A DNA stretch of 64,000 nucleotides from Streptomyces neyagawaensis (GTDB lineage: Bacteria > Actinomycetota > Actinomycetes > Streptomycetales > Streptomycetaceae): contig NZ_JAMGBG010000025.1 of NCBI RefSeq assembly GCF_023516595.1, positions 62,001 through 126,000 of the forward strand. The letters run 5' to 3'. Positions 54,637 to 63,296 of this stretch are shown in pieces. How positions within the stretch are numbered: position 1 is the stretch's first letter; each line of letters starts with the position of its first letter. The translations under genes were made by a program, and so were the position numbers. The notes below the pieces were generated by a model. It had not been told where the DNA came from, made no database searches, and worked only from the letters and a program-made list of their open reading frames with translations.

Positions 54637-55326
54637 GTGGGACGTGTGAGACGGGTGCTCCGGCTGCCGCGAACCCGTACGGGGCGGCGGCGTGCGGTGC
54701 AGGTGGCGATGGCGCTGTGCGTACTGGCGCTGCTGCCCTCGACCTGGATGTTCACCGCCGCCGACGGCCGGCTGCGGACCACGGCCGACGTCCCGCGCAC
54801 GCAGGTCGCGATGGTCTTCGGGGCGGGGCTGTGGCAGGGCGAGCCGTCGCCGTACCTGGCGCGACGACTGGACGCGGCGGCCGAGCTGTACCGCTCGGGC
54901 CGCATAGAGGTCGTGCTCGTCACCGGCGACAACAGCCGGGAGGAGTACGACGAGCCCGACGCGATGCGGGCCTACCTCACCGACCACGGGGTGCCCGACC
55001 GGCACATCGTCAGCGACTACGCCGGGTTCGACACGTGGGACTCCTGTGTCCGCGCCAAGAAGATCTTCGGCGTCGACCGCGCGGTGCTCATCAGCCAGGG
55101 CTTCCACATCCGCCGGGCGGTCGCCCTGTGCCAGGAGGCGGGCGTCACGTCGTACGGCGTCGGCGTGCAGGACCGGCACGACGAGACCTGGTACTACGGC
55201 GCCACCCGCGAACTGTTCGCCGCGGGCAAGGCGTCCCTCGACGCCCTGTTCGAGCCGGACCCACGGTTCCTCGGACCGGAGGAGCCGGGGGTGGCGCGGG
55301 CGCTCGCGTCGGCGCGCCAACGCTAG
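54637..55326 (+). CDS. SanA/YdcF-type DUF218 membrane protein
   Basis: 229 residues. One N-terminal membrane helix (about 18-42), then a DUF218 domain: VAMVFGAGLWQGEPSPYLAR, VVLVTGDNSREEYDEPDAMR, YAGFDTWDSCVRAKKIFGV and VLISQGFHIRRAVALC. SanA-like proteins influence envelope permeability and vancomycin tolerance; the biochemical activity is unknown. GTG start at 54637. Its stop overlaps the end of the convergent membrane-protein gene by 4 bases. Confidence 0.85.
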   Translation: MGRVRRVLRLPRTRTGRRRAVQVAMALCVLALLPSTWMFTAADGRLRTTADVPRTQVAMVFGAGLWQGEPSPYLARRLDAAAELYRSGRIEVVLVTGDNSREEYDEPDAMRAYLTDHGVPDRHIVSDYAGFDTWDSCVRAKKIFGVDRAVLISQGFHIRRAVALCQEAGVTSYGVGVQDRHDETWYYGATRELFAAGKASLDALFEPDPRFLGPEEPGVARALASARQR

Positions 55327-55859
55327 TGGATCAGCGCGTTCGCGAGGATGATCGCCAGGCCGATCAGCATGTCCATGGTGCCCGCGCGGCACGCGGACGG
55401 CCATCCGTAACCGGCGGTGCGGGCGGTCACCACGCCCCACCCGAACAGGGCGACGGTGTTGAACAGCAGGGCCACGTTCACCGCGACCGACTCGGCCCAC
55501 CAGCCGGCCGCCGCGCCGAGCAGGAGCGCCACCGTGGGCAGAACGGCCGCCACCAGCGGCCACTCGCCGAGCACCAGCCGCAGCCTGCTCGGGACGGCCG
55601 CCCCGTCGGCGGACGCGCGGTGTGCGATGACGTGCGCGTACCCATGTGCGGCGGCCGACGCCAGCGCGGTGAACACGACCCACAGCGCGTCCGAGCCGGG
55701 GTCCGCCTCCTCGCCCGCCGGGTCGAGCGCGGCAGCCAGGGCGCTGGCCAGGACCAGCCCGTAGATGCCGTTGAACAGGGACTGCTCGGGCGGCCGGTGC
55801 CGTGAGGTCCACCCCGGCGCGGCGCCCTCGGTGCGGATGTGGCCGGAGCGGTCGGGCAT
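55323..55859 (-). CDS. hypothetical five-helix membrane protein
   Basis: 178 residues from ATG at 55859 (GAGGCG upstream); ATG at 55901 is an alternative. Polar N-terminus, then about five hydrophobic segments, among them NGIYGLVLASALAAAL, AVLPTVALLLGAAAGWW and GTMDMLIGLAIILANAL. A His in AAAHGYAHVIAHRAS lies between helices. Resembles small integral membrane proteins of unknown function in Streptomyces. Overlaps the SanA-type gene tail-to-tail. Confidence 0.7.
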   Translation of the reverse strand: MPDRSGHIRTEGAAPGWTSRHRPPEQSLFNGIYGLVLASALAAALDPAGEEADPGSDALWVVFTALASAAAHGYAHVIAHRASADGAAVPSRLRLVLGEWPLVAAVLPTVALLLGAAAGWWAESVAVNVALLFNTVALFGWGVVTARTAGYGWPSACRAGTMDMLIGLAIILANALIH

Positions 55860-56186
55860 CGCATCGCCTCGGTCGGGAAGGGGGGAGCTGGATCCGCCCA
55901 TGCTGGGCCGTGCGCGCTCGGCGGGCGTGGCGCCACGCGGGGGCGGCCCGAGCGGTGCGCCCCAATGGTGGCGTGCGGAGGACGGGTCACCGGGGCCTCG
56001 GGCGTCACGGCCTCACGGCCTCACGGCCTCACGGCCTCACGGCGCCAGGGCCAGGGCCTCGGGGCCGAATGTGCCGCCGGACTCGCCGGGCCTGCCGGCT
56101 TCGCTGCCGACGTGGTGCGGGCCGCCGACATGCGTCGGCCGGGGCCCCTGTGTCGGGACCCCGGCCGATGCAACACGGGACAGGCC
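55860..56186. other. intergenic spacer with octamer repeat
   Basis: No gene. Contains four perfect GGCCTCAC octamers at 56009-56040. It is upstream of the minus-strand membrane-protein gene and downstream of the secreted-protein gene. Confidence 0.5.
56009..56040. repeat. GGCCTCAC tandem repeat, four copies
   Basis: Four perfect 8-base units in non-coding DNA, followed by a degenerate fifth (GGCGCCAG). Possible slippage site. Confidence 0.85.
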
Positions 56187-56681
56187 CTAGTTGTGGTCGA
56201 TCGTGCCCCACCAGCCCTGGTCCACGGCGCAGTCCCAGCCCTTGCCGCGGACGGTGAGCTTGACCTCGTAGTCGCGCTCGACGTCGCCCATACGGGTCTT
56301 GACGCGGAAACCGGACTTGCCCAGGGCCGCCAGCTTCTTGGTGGAGACGGTGACGGTCTTCGTCGTCCGCTTGGTGATCTTGCTGCCCTTGGTCGGCGTC
56401 GCGTAACCGAACGTCAGGTTCTTGGGCTTGTTGATCGTGAGGCTGACGCTGGTGAAGCTCTTGCTCTTGCTGGTGTTCTTCAGGCCGAAGTACAGACCGC
56501 CGTTGGTCACCCAGCCGTTGTGGTCGACGTAGAAGCGCTTCGGGGTGGAGATCTTGATCGGGCAGCCGCCGGCCTGGGCGTCGGCGCCCGCCGCGGCGGC
56601 GGTGCCGGCGAGGCCCAGCTGGGCGGCGGTCAGGGCGCCCGCGGCACCCAGGACGGCGACGGTCGTGCGCATGCGGTTCAC
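56187..56681 (-). CDS. small secreted protein
   Basis: 164 residues. Signal peptide: basic start, hydrophobic core GAAGALTAAQLGLAG, cleavage after the Ala run near residue 31. The mature part is a beta-rich domain with two Cys (in GGCPIK and WDCAVD, near each end) and many Thr, Lys and Ser residues, ending GWWGTIDHN. I do not recognise a family; the fold may be immunoglobulin-like. Single gene with no operon partner. Confidence 0.75.
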   Translation of the reverse strand: MNRMRTTVAVLGAAGALTAAQLGLAGTAAAAGADAQAGGCPIKISTPKRFYVDHNGWVTNGGLYFGLKNTSKSKSFTSVSLTINKPKNLTFGYATPTKGSKITKRTTKTVTVSTKKLAALGKSGFRVKTRMGDVERDYEVKLTVRGKGWDCAVDQGWWGTIDHN

Positions 56682-56987
56682 GGTGATGATCCTTCTTCCC
56701 CCTACGGCCCTCCCGGGCCACGTGACAGGACGTGCGCCGCACGGGACTCATGCCACGACCCCCGTGCCGGTGCGCCCGTAGTTCTAGCACGCGGCACCGA
56801 ACGCCTGGACGGTCAGCGCCCGGACGGCCGCACACGGTGACAGAACTGCGACATCGCCCGAACCGTTCACGCACCCACCGCCCGTCCGCACCTCACTCCC
56901 GCCCGGCACCCGCCGGGAGGTCCCCGTGCCGGTCGCGTAACGCCAGGGCGCCCCGGCGCGTAACACGCCCGACGCACGCTGAGTGGT

Positions 56988-59258
56988 ATGCCGAACTCCG
57001 CGACGCCCACCCACTGCCCGTACTGCGCCCTGCAGTGCGGGATGAACCTGACGCCCGCTGCGGACGGGACCGACGGTGTCGTTGTGGTCTCGGAGCGCGC
57101 GGACTTCCCGGTGAACCGGGGCGCGCTGTGCGGCAAGGGCCGTACGGCGCCGGCGGTGCTCTCGTCCCGGGTGCGGCTGACCACTCCTCTGGTCAGAAGG
57201 GCGGGCGTCCTGGAGCCCGCCTCCTGGGACGAGGCACTCGACCGGATCGCCGAGGAGCTCACCCGCACGCGTACGGAGCATGGCCCGGACGCGTGCGGTG
57301 TGTTCGGCGGCGGCGGACTCACCAACGAGAAGGCGTACGCGCTCGGCAAGTTCGCCCGGATCGTGCTCGGCACCTCGCAGATCGACTACAACGGGCGCTT
57401 CTGCATGTCCTCCGCCGCGGCCGCCGGCATCAAGGCGTTCGGGCTGGACCGGGGGCTGCCGTTCCCGCTGGAGGACATCCCGAGGACGGGGTGTGTCGTC
57501 CTCGTAGGGTCGAACCTCGCCGAGACAATGCCGCCGGCGCTGCGGTACTTCACGGAACTGCGGGAGAACGGCGGCAAGCTCGTCGTCATCGACCCGCGCC
57601 GCACCCGCACCGCCGAACAGGCCGACCTGCATCTCGCGCCACGGCCCGGTACCGATCTCGCGCTCGCCCTCGGACTGCTGCATCTGATCGTCGCCGAGGG
57701 ACGCACCGACGAGCAGTACATCCTCGAACGGACGAGCGGCTGGGAGGAGGCGCGGGCCGCGGCCATGGCGCACTGGCCGGAGTACGTGGAGCGGATCACC
57801 GGGGTGCCCGTTCCCCAACTCCGGGACACGGTACGGCTGTTCTGCGAGCCGGAGCACGCGATGGTGCTCACCGCGCGCGGGCCCGAGCAGCAGTCCAAGG
57901 GCACGGACACCGTCGGCGCGTGGATCAATCTGACACTGGCGACGGGACGCGCCGGGCGACCGCTGTCCGGGTACGGGTGCCTCACCGGGCAGGGCAACGG
58001 GCAGGGCGGGCGGGAACACGGGCAGAAGGCCGACCAGTTGCCCGGCTACCGCAAGCTGGTCGACCCCGAGGCGCGCCGGCACGTCGCCGAGGTGTGGGGC
58101 GTCGACCCCGACAGCCTGCCCGGCCCCGGGCGGAGCGCGTACGAGCTGCTGGACGCGCTCGGCACCGACATCCGGGCGCTGCTGCTGATGGGGTCCAACC
58201 CGGTGGTGTCCGCGCCGCGCGCCGCGCACATCGAGGAACGGATCAAGTCGCTGGAGTTCCTGGCGGTGTGCGATGTCGTGCTGTCGGAGACGGCGGCGCT
58301 CGCGGACGTCGTACTGCCGGTGACGCAGTGGGCCGAGGAGACCGGCACGACGACCAACCTGGAGGGCCGGGTCCTGCTGCGGCGGCGGGCGATCACACCG
58401 CCCGACGGTGTCCGCAGCGACCTGGAGGTCATGCACGAGCTGGCGGACCGGCTGGGCGTCGAGAAGGGGTTCCCGACCGACGCGGAGGAGGTCTTCGAGG
58501 AGCTGCGGCGGGCCAGCGCGGGCGGGGTGGCCGACTACTCGGGGATCACGTACCGCAGGCTCGCCGAGGAGAACGGGGTGTTCTGGCCGTGCCCGGCGCC
58601 GGGGGGCGCGGCGGAGGGAGCGGCGGGTGACGAGTTGGGGGCCCGTGGGGGTGCGGATTCGGGCTCCGGTGGGGGCGCGAATCCGGGCTCCGGTGGGGGC
58701 GCGAATTCGGGCTCCGGTGGGGGTGCGGATTCGGGCTCCGGTGGGGTAGCGGTTTCGGGCTTCGGTGGGGAGGGCGTGGCGGGTGAGGGTGCGCATCCTG
58801 GGACGCCGCGGCTCTTTCTTGAACGGTTCGCCACGGAGGACGGGCGGGCGCGGTTCGTGCCCGTCTCGCATCGGGCGGCGGCGGAGGAGCCGGACGACGA
58901 GTATCCGGTGCTGCTCACCACCGGGCGGGTCGTGGCCCAGTACCAGTCCGGGGCGCAGACGCGGCGCGTGGACGAGTTGAACGCGGCGGCGCCGGGGCCG
59001 TTCGTGGAGCTGCATCCGCGGCTGGCCGAACGGCTGGGCGCGGCGGAGGGGGACCCCGTGGCCGTCGTCTCGCGGCGGGGGCGGGCGGTGGCGCCGGCGC
59101 GGATCACCACGGCGATCCGGCCCGACACCGTGTTCATGCCGTTCCACTGGCCGGGGGAAGGGCGTGCCAACACGTTGACGAATCCGGCGCTCGACCCCAC
59201 GTCCCGGATGCCGGAGTTCAAGGCGTGCGCGGTGCGGGTGGAGGCCGTGGGGAAGTAG
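56988..59258 (+). CDS. molybdopterin oxidoreductase, assimilatory nitrate-reductase-like
   Basis: 756 residues. N-terminal 4Fe-4S site CPYCALQCGMN at residues 10-20 with the fourth Cys in GALCGKG. Molybdopterin-guanine-dinucleotide domains include GGGGLTNEKAYALGKFAR, YNGRFCMSSAAAAG, GPEQQSKGTDTVGAW and the GQGNGQGGREHGQKADQLPG loop typical of NasA-type nitrate reductases. C-terminal molydop-binding domain LLTTGRVVAQYQSGAQTR with NALTNPALDP-like ending. A Gly/Ser repeat (four to five 8-residue units) interrupts the protein near residues 555-590. Probably reduces nitrate in the cytoplasm. Confidence 0.88.
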   Translation: MPNSATPTHCPYCALQCGMNLTPAADGTDGVVVVSERADFPVNRGALCGKGRTAPAVLSSRVRLTTPLVRRAGVLEPASWDEALDRIAEELTRTRTEHGPDACGVFGGGGLTNEKAYALGKFARIVLGTSQIDYNGRFCMSSAAAAGIKAFGLDRGLPFPLEDIPRTGCVVLVGSNLAETMPPALRYFTELRENGGKLVVIDPRRTRTAEQADLHLAPRPGTDLALALGLLHLIVAEGRTDEQYILERTSGWEEARAAAMAHWPEYVERITGVPVPQLRDTVRLFCEPEHAMVLTARGPEQQSKGTDTVGAWINLTLATGRAGRPLSGYGCLTGQGNGQGGREHGQKADQLPGYRKLVDPEARRHVAEVWGVDPDSLPGPGRSAYELLDALGTDIRALLLMGSNPVVSAPRAAHIEERIKSLEFLAVCDVVLSETAALADVVLPVTQWAEETGTTTNLEGRVLLRRRAITPPDGVRSDLEVMHELADRLGVEKGFPTDAEEVFEELRRASAGGVADYSGITYRRLAEENGVFWPCPAPGGAAEGAAGDELGARGGADSGSGGGANPGSGGGANSGSGGGADSGSGGVAVSGFGGEGVAGEGAHPGTPRLFLERFATEDGRARFVPVSHRAAAEEPDDEYPVLLTTGRVVAQYQSGAQTRRVDELNAAAPGPFVELHPRLAERLGAAEGDPVAVVSRRGRAVAPARITTAIRPDTVFMPFHWPGEGRANTLTNPALDPTSRMPEFKACAVRVEAVGK
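58658..58763 (+). repeat. 24-base repeat inside the oxidoreductase gene
   Basis: Four to five units of 24 bases encoding GADSGSGG, GANPGSGG, GANSGSGG, GADSGSGG and a degenerate VAVSGFGG. In-frame, so copy-number change alters linker length without breaking the gene. Confidence 0.85.
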
Positions 59259-59691
59259 GGGGCGGGGCGGTCGGTCCCGGGTGCGGGGGGGGCGGTGGCG
59301 TGCGGGGGGGGGCCGCCCGGTGCGTGGGGCGCCTCGGTTCGTGGGGCGCCTCGGTTCGAGGGGCGCCTCGGTTCGAGGGGCGCCTCGGTTCGTGGGCGGC
59401 TATCTGTGCGTGGGGCGCCTCGGTTCGTGGGGCGGGGCCGTGCCGGTGCGTCAGCCCGTCGCTTGGTGCCCTACTGCCCGGGGGTGAGGAGCGACGCGTT
59501 CTCTGGGCCGCTCTACGCGACGGGCTCGACGCACCGGCACGGCCCCTTCCGTGCGGGGGCGGCCGACCCGCCGTCGGGGTGGCCGCTTGAGCATTCGGGC
59601 GTTGTTTCTCGTAGACCTCAAGTGGTGCTCACGGCGGGTGGCCGGGGCTGCCGTGCACACCGGGAGCACCGTCGAGCCGGGGGGGGATCGC
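59259..59691. other. intergenic spacer with 17-base repeats
   Basis: G-rich DNA without a credible gene. Includes a tandem array of a 17-base unit (59324-59391 plus an isolated copy at 59410-59426). Confidence 0.5.
59324..59426. repeat. GTGGGGCGCCTCGGTTC tandem repeat
   Basis: Four contiguous 17-base units (two exact, two with GAGGGG start) and a fifth after an 18-base gap. Located just behind the oxidoreductase gene. Confidence 0.88.
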
Positions 59692-60543
59692 ATGCCGCAG
59701 TCGGAGAGTGAGTGGGCCAACGCCTTCCCGTGGAGCCTCTCCTATCGGTGGGGGCATTCCGCGCTCGCCGTCGACTTCGACCTGAGCGGTGACACGGCGC
59801 GGTTGGTGCGCGTACGGCGTCCGGGTGATCCGGAGGAGGTCGAGGCCGACGTCCTGCTGCCGCTGGTCGATGTCGTGCTGCACGGGGAGGGGAGCGGGAG
59901 GTCTCGGCCCCCGTTCACGGGTTCCGTGCTCGGTGAGCGGCTGCGCTACCGGGCGCATCGTTCGGCGCTCGAAGCGGAGGGCGGACCCGGTGTCCGCTGG
60001 CATCGACTCGTCGTCGAGTTGCGGGACCCGGAGAGCGGGGTGGCCGCCTTCGTGGAGTTCGCCTCTCCTGACGGGGTCTGCGTGCTGCGGTCCCGGGTGC
60101 GGCTGCGCAACGAGGGGGACGCGCCGGTCACCATGCGGTCGCTGGGGAGTCTGCTGCTGGGCGGGCTGCCCTCCCCCGAGGAGTTGACGGTGTTCCAGGG
60201 GCGCGACGAGTGGCTCACGCAGTGTCCTTGCTCGGGGGACGGGCCTTTCACGATGGGGGCCCTGCGGTGCCGTACGGACGGGCGGACGTGGCTGTGGCAG
60301 ATCGAGTCCGCGTCGAGTGGGGTGGGGGAGGTGGGCGAGGCTGCGGGGCGGACGTATCTGGCGCTCGGCGGGCCCGCCACCGGTGAGCACCAGGGGGGTG
60401 AGGGGCTGAAGCCGGGCGCGGAGTTCGCGAGTGGGTGGGTCGCGCTGGCGCTCGGTACGGGCTTCGACGGGGCGCTGGCCGAGCTGACGGCATACCGCCA
60501 TGCGGTACGACGACCGCGGTTGGGGGTGGGGCCGGGCGCCTAG
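59692..60543 (+). pseudogene. GH36 alpha-galactosidase, N-terminal domain only
   Basis: 283 residues from ATG at 59692 matching only the N-terminal beta-sandwich of GH36 enzymes: VRWHRLVVELRDPESGVAAF, RVRLRNEGDAPVTMRSLGSL and LTVFQGRDEWLTQ, then FASGWVALALG. It ends after TAYRHAVRRPRLG, just where the catalytic barrel (with the nucleophile Asp) should begin. Without the barrel it cannot be a glycosidase. Most likely a truncated relic next to an intergenic repeat; a carbohydrate-binding role is possible but unsupported. Confidence 0.65.
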
Positions 60544-60592
60544 GAGCTCGGGGGCCACTGTTGTCGGGCGGGTGCGGGGCCGTCGTGGTTTC

Positions 60593-60669
60593 TCGCGCAG
60601 TTCCCAGCGCCCCTGAAAAGCGACCGGGGCTGCGCCCCGTTCCCTTCAGGGGCGCTGGGAACTGCGCGA
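60593..60669. repeat. Streptomyces-type intergenic repeat, copy 3 (long inverted repeat)
   Basis: A 25-base perfect inverted repeat, 60593-60617 (starting TCGCGCAGTTCCCAGCGCCC) and 60645-60669. Related phrases occur at 46742-46934. It lies between the truncated GH36 gene and the convergent cyclotransferase gene, so it may serve as a bidirectional terminator. Confidence 0.8.
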
Positions 60670-60715
60670 ACAGACCCCACCCACCCGCAGCTGCCCACGA
60701 ACCCGCGGCCCCGAG

Positions 60716-61144
60716 CTATGAGGCGCCCACACGCCCCTCCCCCGACCAGTCCCCGCTCTCGATCCGTGTCCCCCGCGCCCGCAGCCGCGCAGCGACCGTC
60801 GGCGCGGCGACGTACACCCACGCCTGCACCGACGTGCCGTCGGCGAGGACGGCGGCGCGGCTGACTCGTTCGTACAGGTTGGTGGGGGCGCCGGGGCTGT
60901 ACTCCTCCAGGTGGTCCAGGGACCGCAGGAGCGCCTCGTACGCCTCGGGGCGGGCCGTGATCAGGTCGCCCTTCACCGCCGCCGCTTCGCCGGGAGCCTC
61001 GACGGCGTACGGGTAGCCGGGGCCGGCGTAGAGCGTCAGGCCCCGCATCGTCGCCGGTTCCTCGGACCTCGTGCGGCCCCGGAGGAAGAGGTCGTGGTTG
61101 TGCTCGCCGGGGCGCAGCGTGCCGTAGACGAAGAAGGGGAGCAC
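60716..61144 (-). CDS. gamma-glutamylcyclotransferase-like (AIG2/GGCT fold) protein
   Basis: 142 residues from a GTG at 61144 preceded by GGAGAGGAGAA. FVYGTLRPGEHNHDLFL near residues 4-20 is the YGTLR signature of the fold, YPYAVEAPGEAAAVKGDLI follows, and LDHLEEYSP holds the conserved Glu candidate for catalysis. Small enzyme acting on gamma-glutamyl amines or peptides, or a structural relative of unknown activity. It follows the DUF1980 gene after 35 bases on the same strand. Confidence 0.82.
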   Translation of the reverse strand: MLPFFVYGTLRPGEHNHDLFLRGRTRSEEPATMRGLTLYAGPGYPYAVEAPGEAAAVKGDLITARPEAYEALLRSLDHLEEYSPGAPTNLYERVSRAAVLADGTSVQAWVYVAAPTVAARLRARGTRIESGDWSGEGRVGAS

Positions 61145-61179
61145 CGTTCTCCTCTCCAGGGTCGGATGCGGGCGGGGTG

Positions 61180-61986
61180 TCACTCGGCCAGGGGCGGGAG
61201 GGCGTCCGTGTAGCCGTTCGTCGGGCGGGTGATCTTCTCGATGGTGCGGACGTCGAGGGCGACGTCGGCGGAGTTCGTGCCGAGGGTGCCGCCGACGTGC
61301 CAGGTGCCGGTGACCGTGACCCAGGTGTCCGCGGACGGGGCCGGGGTGCCGTGGGCGCGGACCTTCACGAACTGTGTGTCCGCCGCGCAGCAGCTGAAGA
61401 TCGAACGGGTCAGGTACCAGCCGTCGCCGCTCCCGTCGGGCGTCGCGAAACCGGTCATCCGGACCACTCGCCCCTCGATGGCCTTCGCCCGGTCCTGCTG
61501 CACCCGGCTGGTGAAGTCCGTGAGGGTCATCGGCAGCGGTGACGTCGCGGGGAGCGGATCGAACTCGTCCTGGTCCTTCACCGCCACAGCCTTCGGCGCC
61601 TCACGGGACGCGCTGTACGCGCCGATGGCCGGCGGCGCGTAGAAGAGCAGGCTCAGGGCGGGGAGCAGGAGGAGCCACGCTATGCGGGGCGGGGTGGAGT
61701 GGTCATGGCCGTGGTCATGACCGTGGTCATGGCCGTGGTCATGGCCGTGGTCATGGCCGTGGTCCTCGTCGGGGGTGGCTTGCGCGTTGTTCGGGGTGGG
61801 GGTGGTCGGTTTGCGGAGCGACCACGCTTCCGCCGTGCCCAGTAGGAGCAGCACGGCCCCCGAGACGATGAGCAGAGGGCGCATGCCCTCCTTCACGTAC
61901 CTGAGGTAGAGGTCCGTGAACACCGTCGCGTGGAGCAGGCCGAGACCGCTGACGAGGAGCAGGAGGGCCTGAAGAGGTCGTTTCAC
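61180..61986 (-). CDS. TIGR03943/DUF1980 protein with His-Asp repeat
   Basis: 268 residues. Two N-terminal membrane helices (LQALLLLVSGLGLLH, LLIVSGAVLLLLGTAEAW), a HDHGHDHGHDHGHDHG metal-binding loop near residues 76-95, a third helix, and a C-terminal DUF1980 domain with SIFSCCAADTQFVKV. The GTG start overlaps the stop of the permease gene (GTGA). The two proteins occur together as a putative metal or small-ligand transport pair; the His-rich loop suggests Zn, Ni or Co. Confidence 0.85.
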   Translation of the reverse strand: MKRPLQALLLLVSGLGLLHATVFTDLYLRYVKEGMRPLLIVSGAVLLLLGTAEAWSLRKPTTPTPNNAQATPDEDHGHDHGHDHGHDHGHDHGHDHSTPPRIAWLLLLPALSLLFYAPPAIGAYSASREAPKAVAVKDQDEFDPLPATSPLPMTLTDFTSRVQQDRAKAIEGRVVRMTGFATPDGSGDGWYLTRSIFSCCAADTQFVKVRAHGTPAPSADTWVTVTGTWHVGGTLGTNSADVALDVRTIEKITRPTNGYTDALPPLAE

Positions 61987-63134
61987 AGCAGGACGCCTCC
62001 GATCAGGGCGCTGGCGAGGATCGCCACGATGACAGTCGCGGCGGAGAAGCGGAGCGCGAAGGCCCGGCCGAACGTGCCCGTCTGCAGGGCGATCAGCTTC
62101 AGGTCGACCATCGGTCCCACCACCATGAACGTCAGCCGCGCGAGGGGCGAGAAGCCGGAGAGGGAGGCGGCGACGAAGGCGTCGGCCTCGGAGCAGACGG
62201 ACAGGAGGATGGCGAGCCCGGCGAGGAACAGCACCGAGAGCCAGGGCGAGTCGGCGAAGGTGTCGAGCACGGAACGCGGGACCACGACGTTGAAGGTGGC
62301 CGCCGCCATCGCGCCGACGACCAGGAAGCCGCCCGCGTGCAGGAAGTCGTGCTGGAAGCCGAGCCGGAACTCCGTCCAGCGGCTGCGCCCCACGTGGTGT
62401 CCCGTGTGGCGTGGGACCGGCTTCAGCCACTCGGCGCGGCCCAGCCACAGCCACAGCCAGCCCATCGCGGCGGCGGTGAGGAGCGAGGCGAGCAGCCGGG
62501 CCAGCACCATCTCGGGGCTGCCGGGGAAGGCGACGGCGGTGGCGACGAGGACGATCGGGTTGACGGCGGGGGCCGACAGCAGGAAGGCGAACGCGGCCGC
62601 CGGGTCGACCCCCCGGCGTATCAGGCTGTTCGCGACCGGCACGGACGCGCACTCGCAGCCGGGCAGGACGACTCCGGCGGCGCCCGCCACCGGGACCGCC
62701 AGGGCGGGGTTGCGGGGCAGCAGCCGGCTGAACACCTGCGTCGGTACGAACGCGTTGATGGCCCCCGACAGGGCCGTACCGAGGAGCAGGAACGGCAACG
62801 CCTGCACGGCGATGGACAGACACACCGTCCGCCACGCCTGGACGGCCGGTTCCTCCAGCCCCCGCCCGACGAGGAACAGCACGGCACCGGGGACGACGGC
62901 CGCGCCGAGGAGCAGGAGGAGCCAGTGGCGGGGCCAGGAGTGCTCGGCCGCGTCCTCGGGCGTGTCCGAGTCGATCGCCTTCGAGTCGGCCGCGTTCGAG
63001 TCGGTCGCCTTCGGGTCGGTCGCCTTCGAGTCGCGCGCCTTCGCTTGGGCCGGTCTCACCGCCGCCGTCTCCTCGGCCGGTTCGTCTGTCTTCTGCAATG
63101 CCAGCTCCGAATGTCGGATGAACGGCTCGAACAT
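61983..63134 (-). CDS. DUF318/ArsP-type permease
   Basis: 383 residues. Cytoplasmic N-terminus with repeated DSKATDPKATDS-like units (residues 34-55), then eight or more helices. The family motif GVVLPGCECASVPVANSLI near residue 155 holds two Cys, and SVCSEADAFVAASL in the second half mirrors it. Such permeases partner with DUF1980 proteins. Substrate unknown; metal or organoarsenic export are possibilities. Confidence 0.85.
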   Translation of the reverse strand: MFEPFIRHSELALQKTDEPAEETAAVRPAQAKARDSKATDPKATDSNAADSKAIDSDTPEDAAEHSWPRHWLLLLLGAAVVPGAVLFLVGRGLEEPAVQAWRTVCLSIAVQALPFLLLGTALSGAINAFVPTQVFSRLLPRNPALAVPVAGAAGVVLPGCECASVPVANSLIRRGVDPAAAFAFLLSAPAVNPIVLVATAVAFPGSPEMVLARLLASLLTAAAMGWLWLWLGRAEWLKPVPRHTGHHVGRSRWTEFRLGFQHDFLHAGGFLVVGAMAAATFNVVVPRSVLDTFADSPWLSVLFLAGLAILLSVCSEADAFVAASLSGFSPLARLTFMVVGPMVDLKLIALQTGTFGRAFALRFSAATVIVAILASALIGGVLL

Positions 63135-63296
63135 AGCGGGCGGGTCGGGTGACGGGGGTGCTGGGTGGACAGCAGAGGCCGCGGGTGTAACTCGCTGTGT
63201 CGCGCATCACGTTGAGTGATTGCTTGAGTTTTTCGTCATCTCTACATACAAAATCGACCTCGTCCCATCAGCAGGCGACAAGAGAGCGTTCCTGCC

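Noticed and set aside
63135..63296. Zur-type operator before the permease gene
   Set aside because: Looked for a TGAAAATGATTTTCA-like palindrome and found none of convincing quality.
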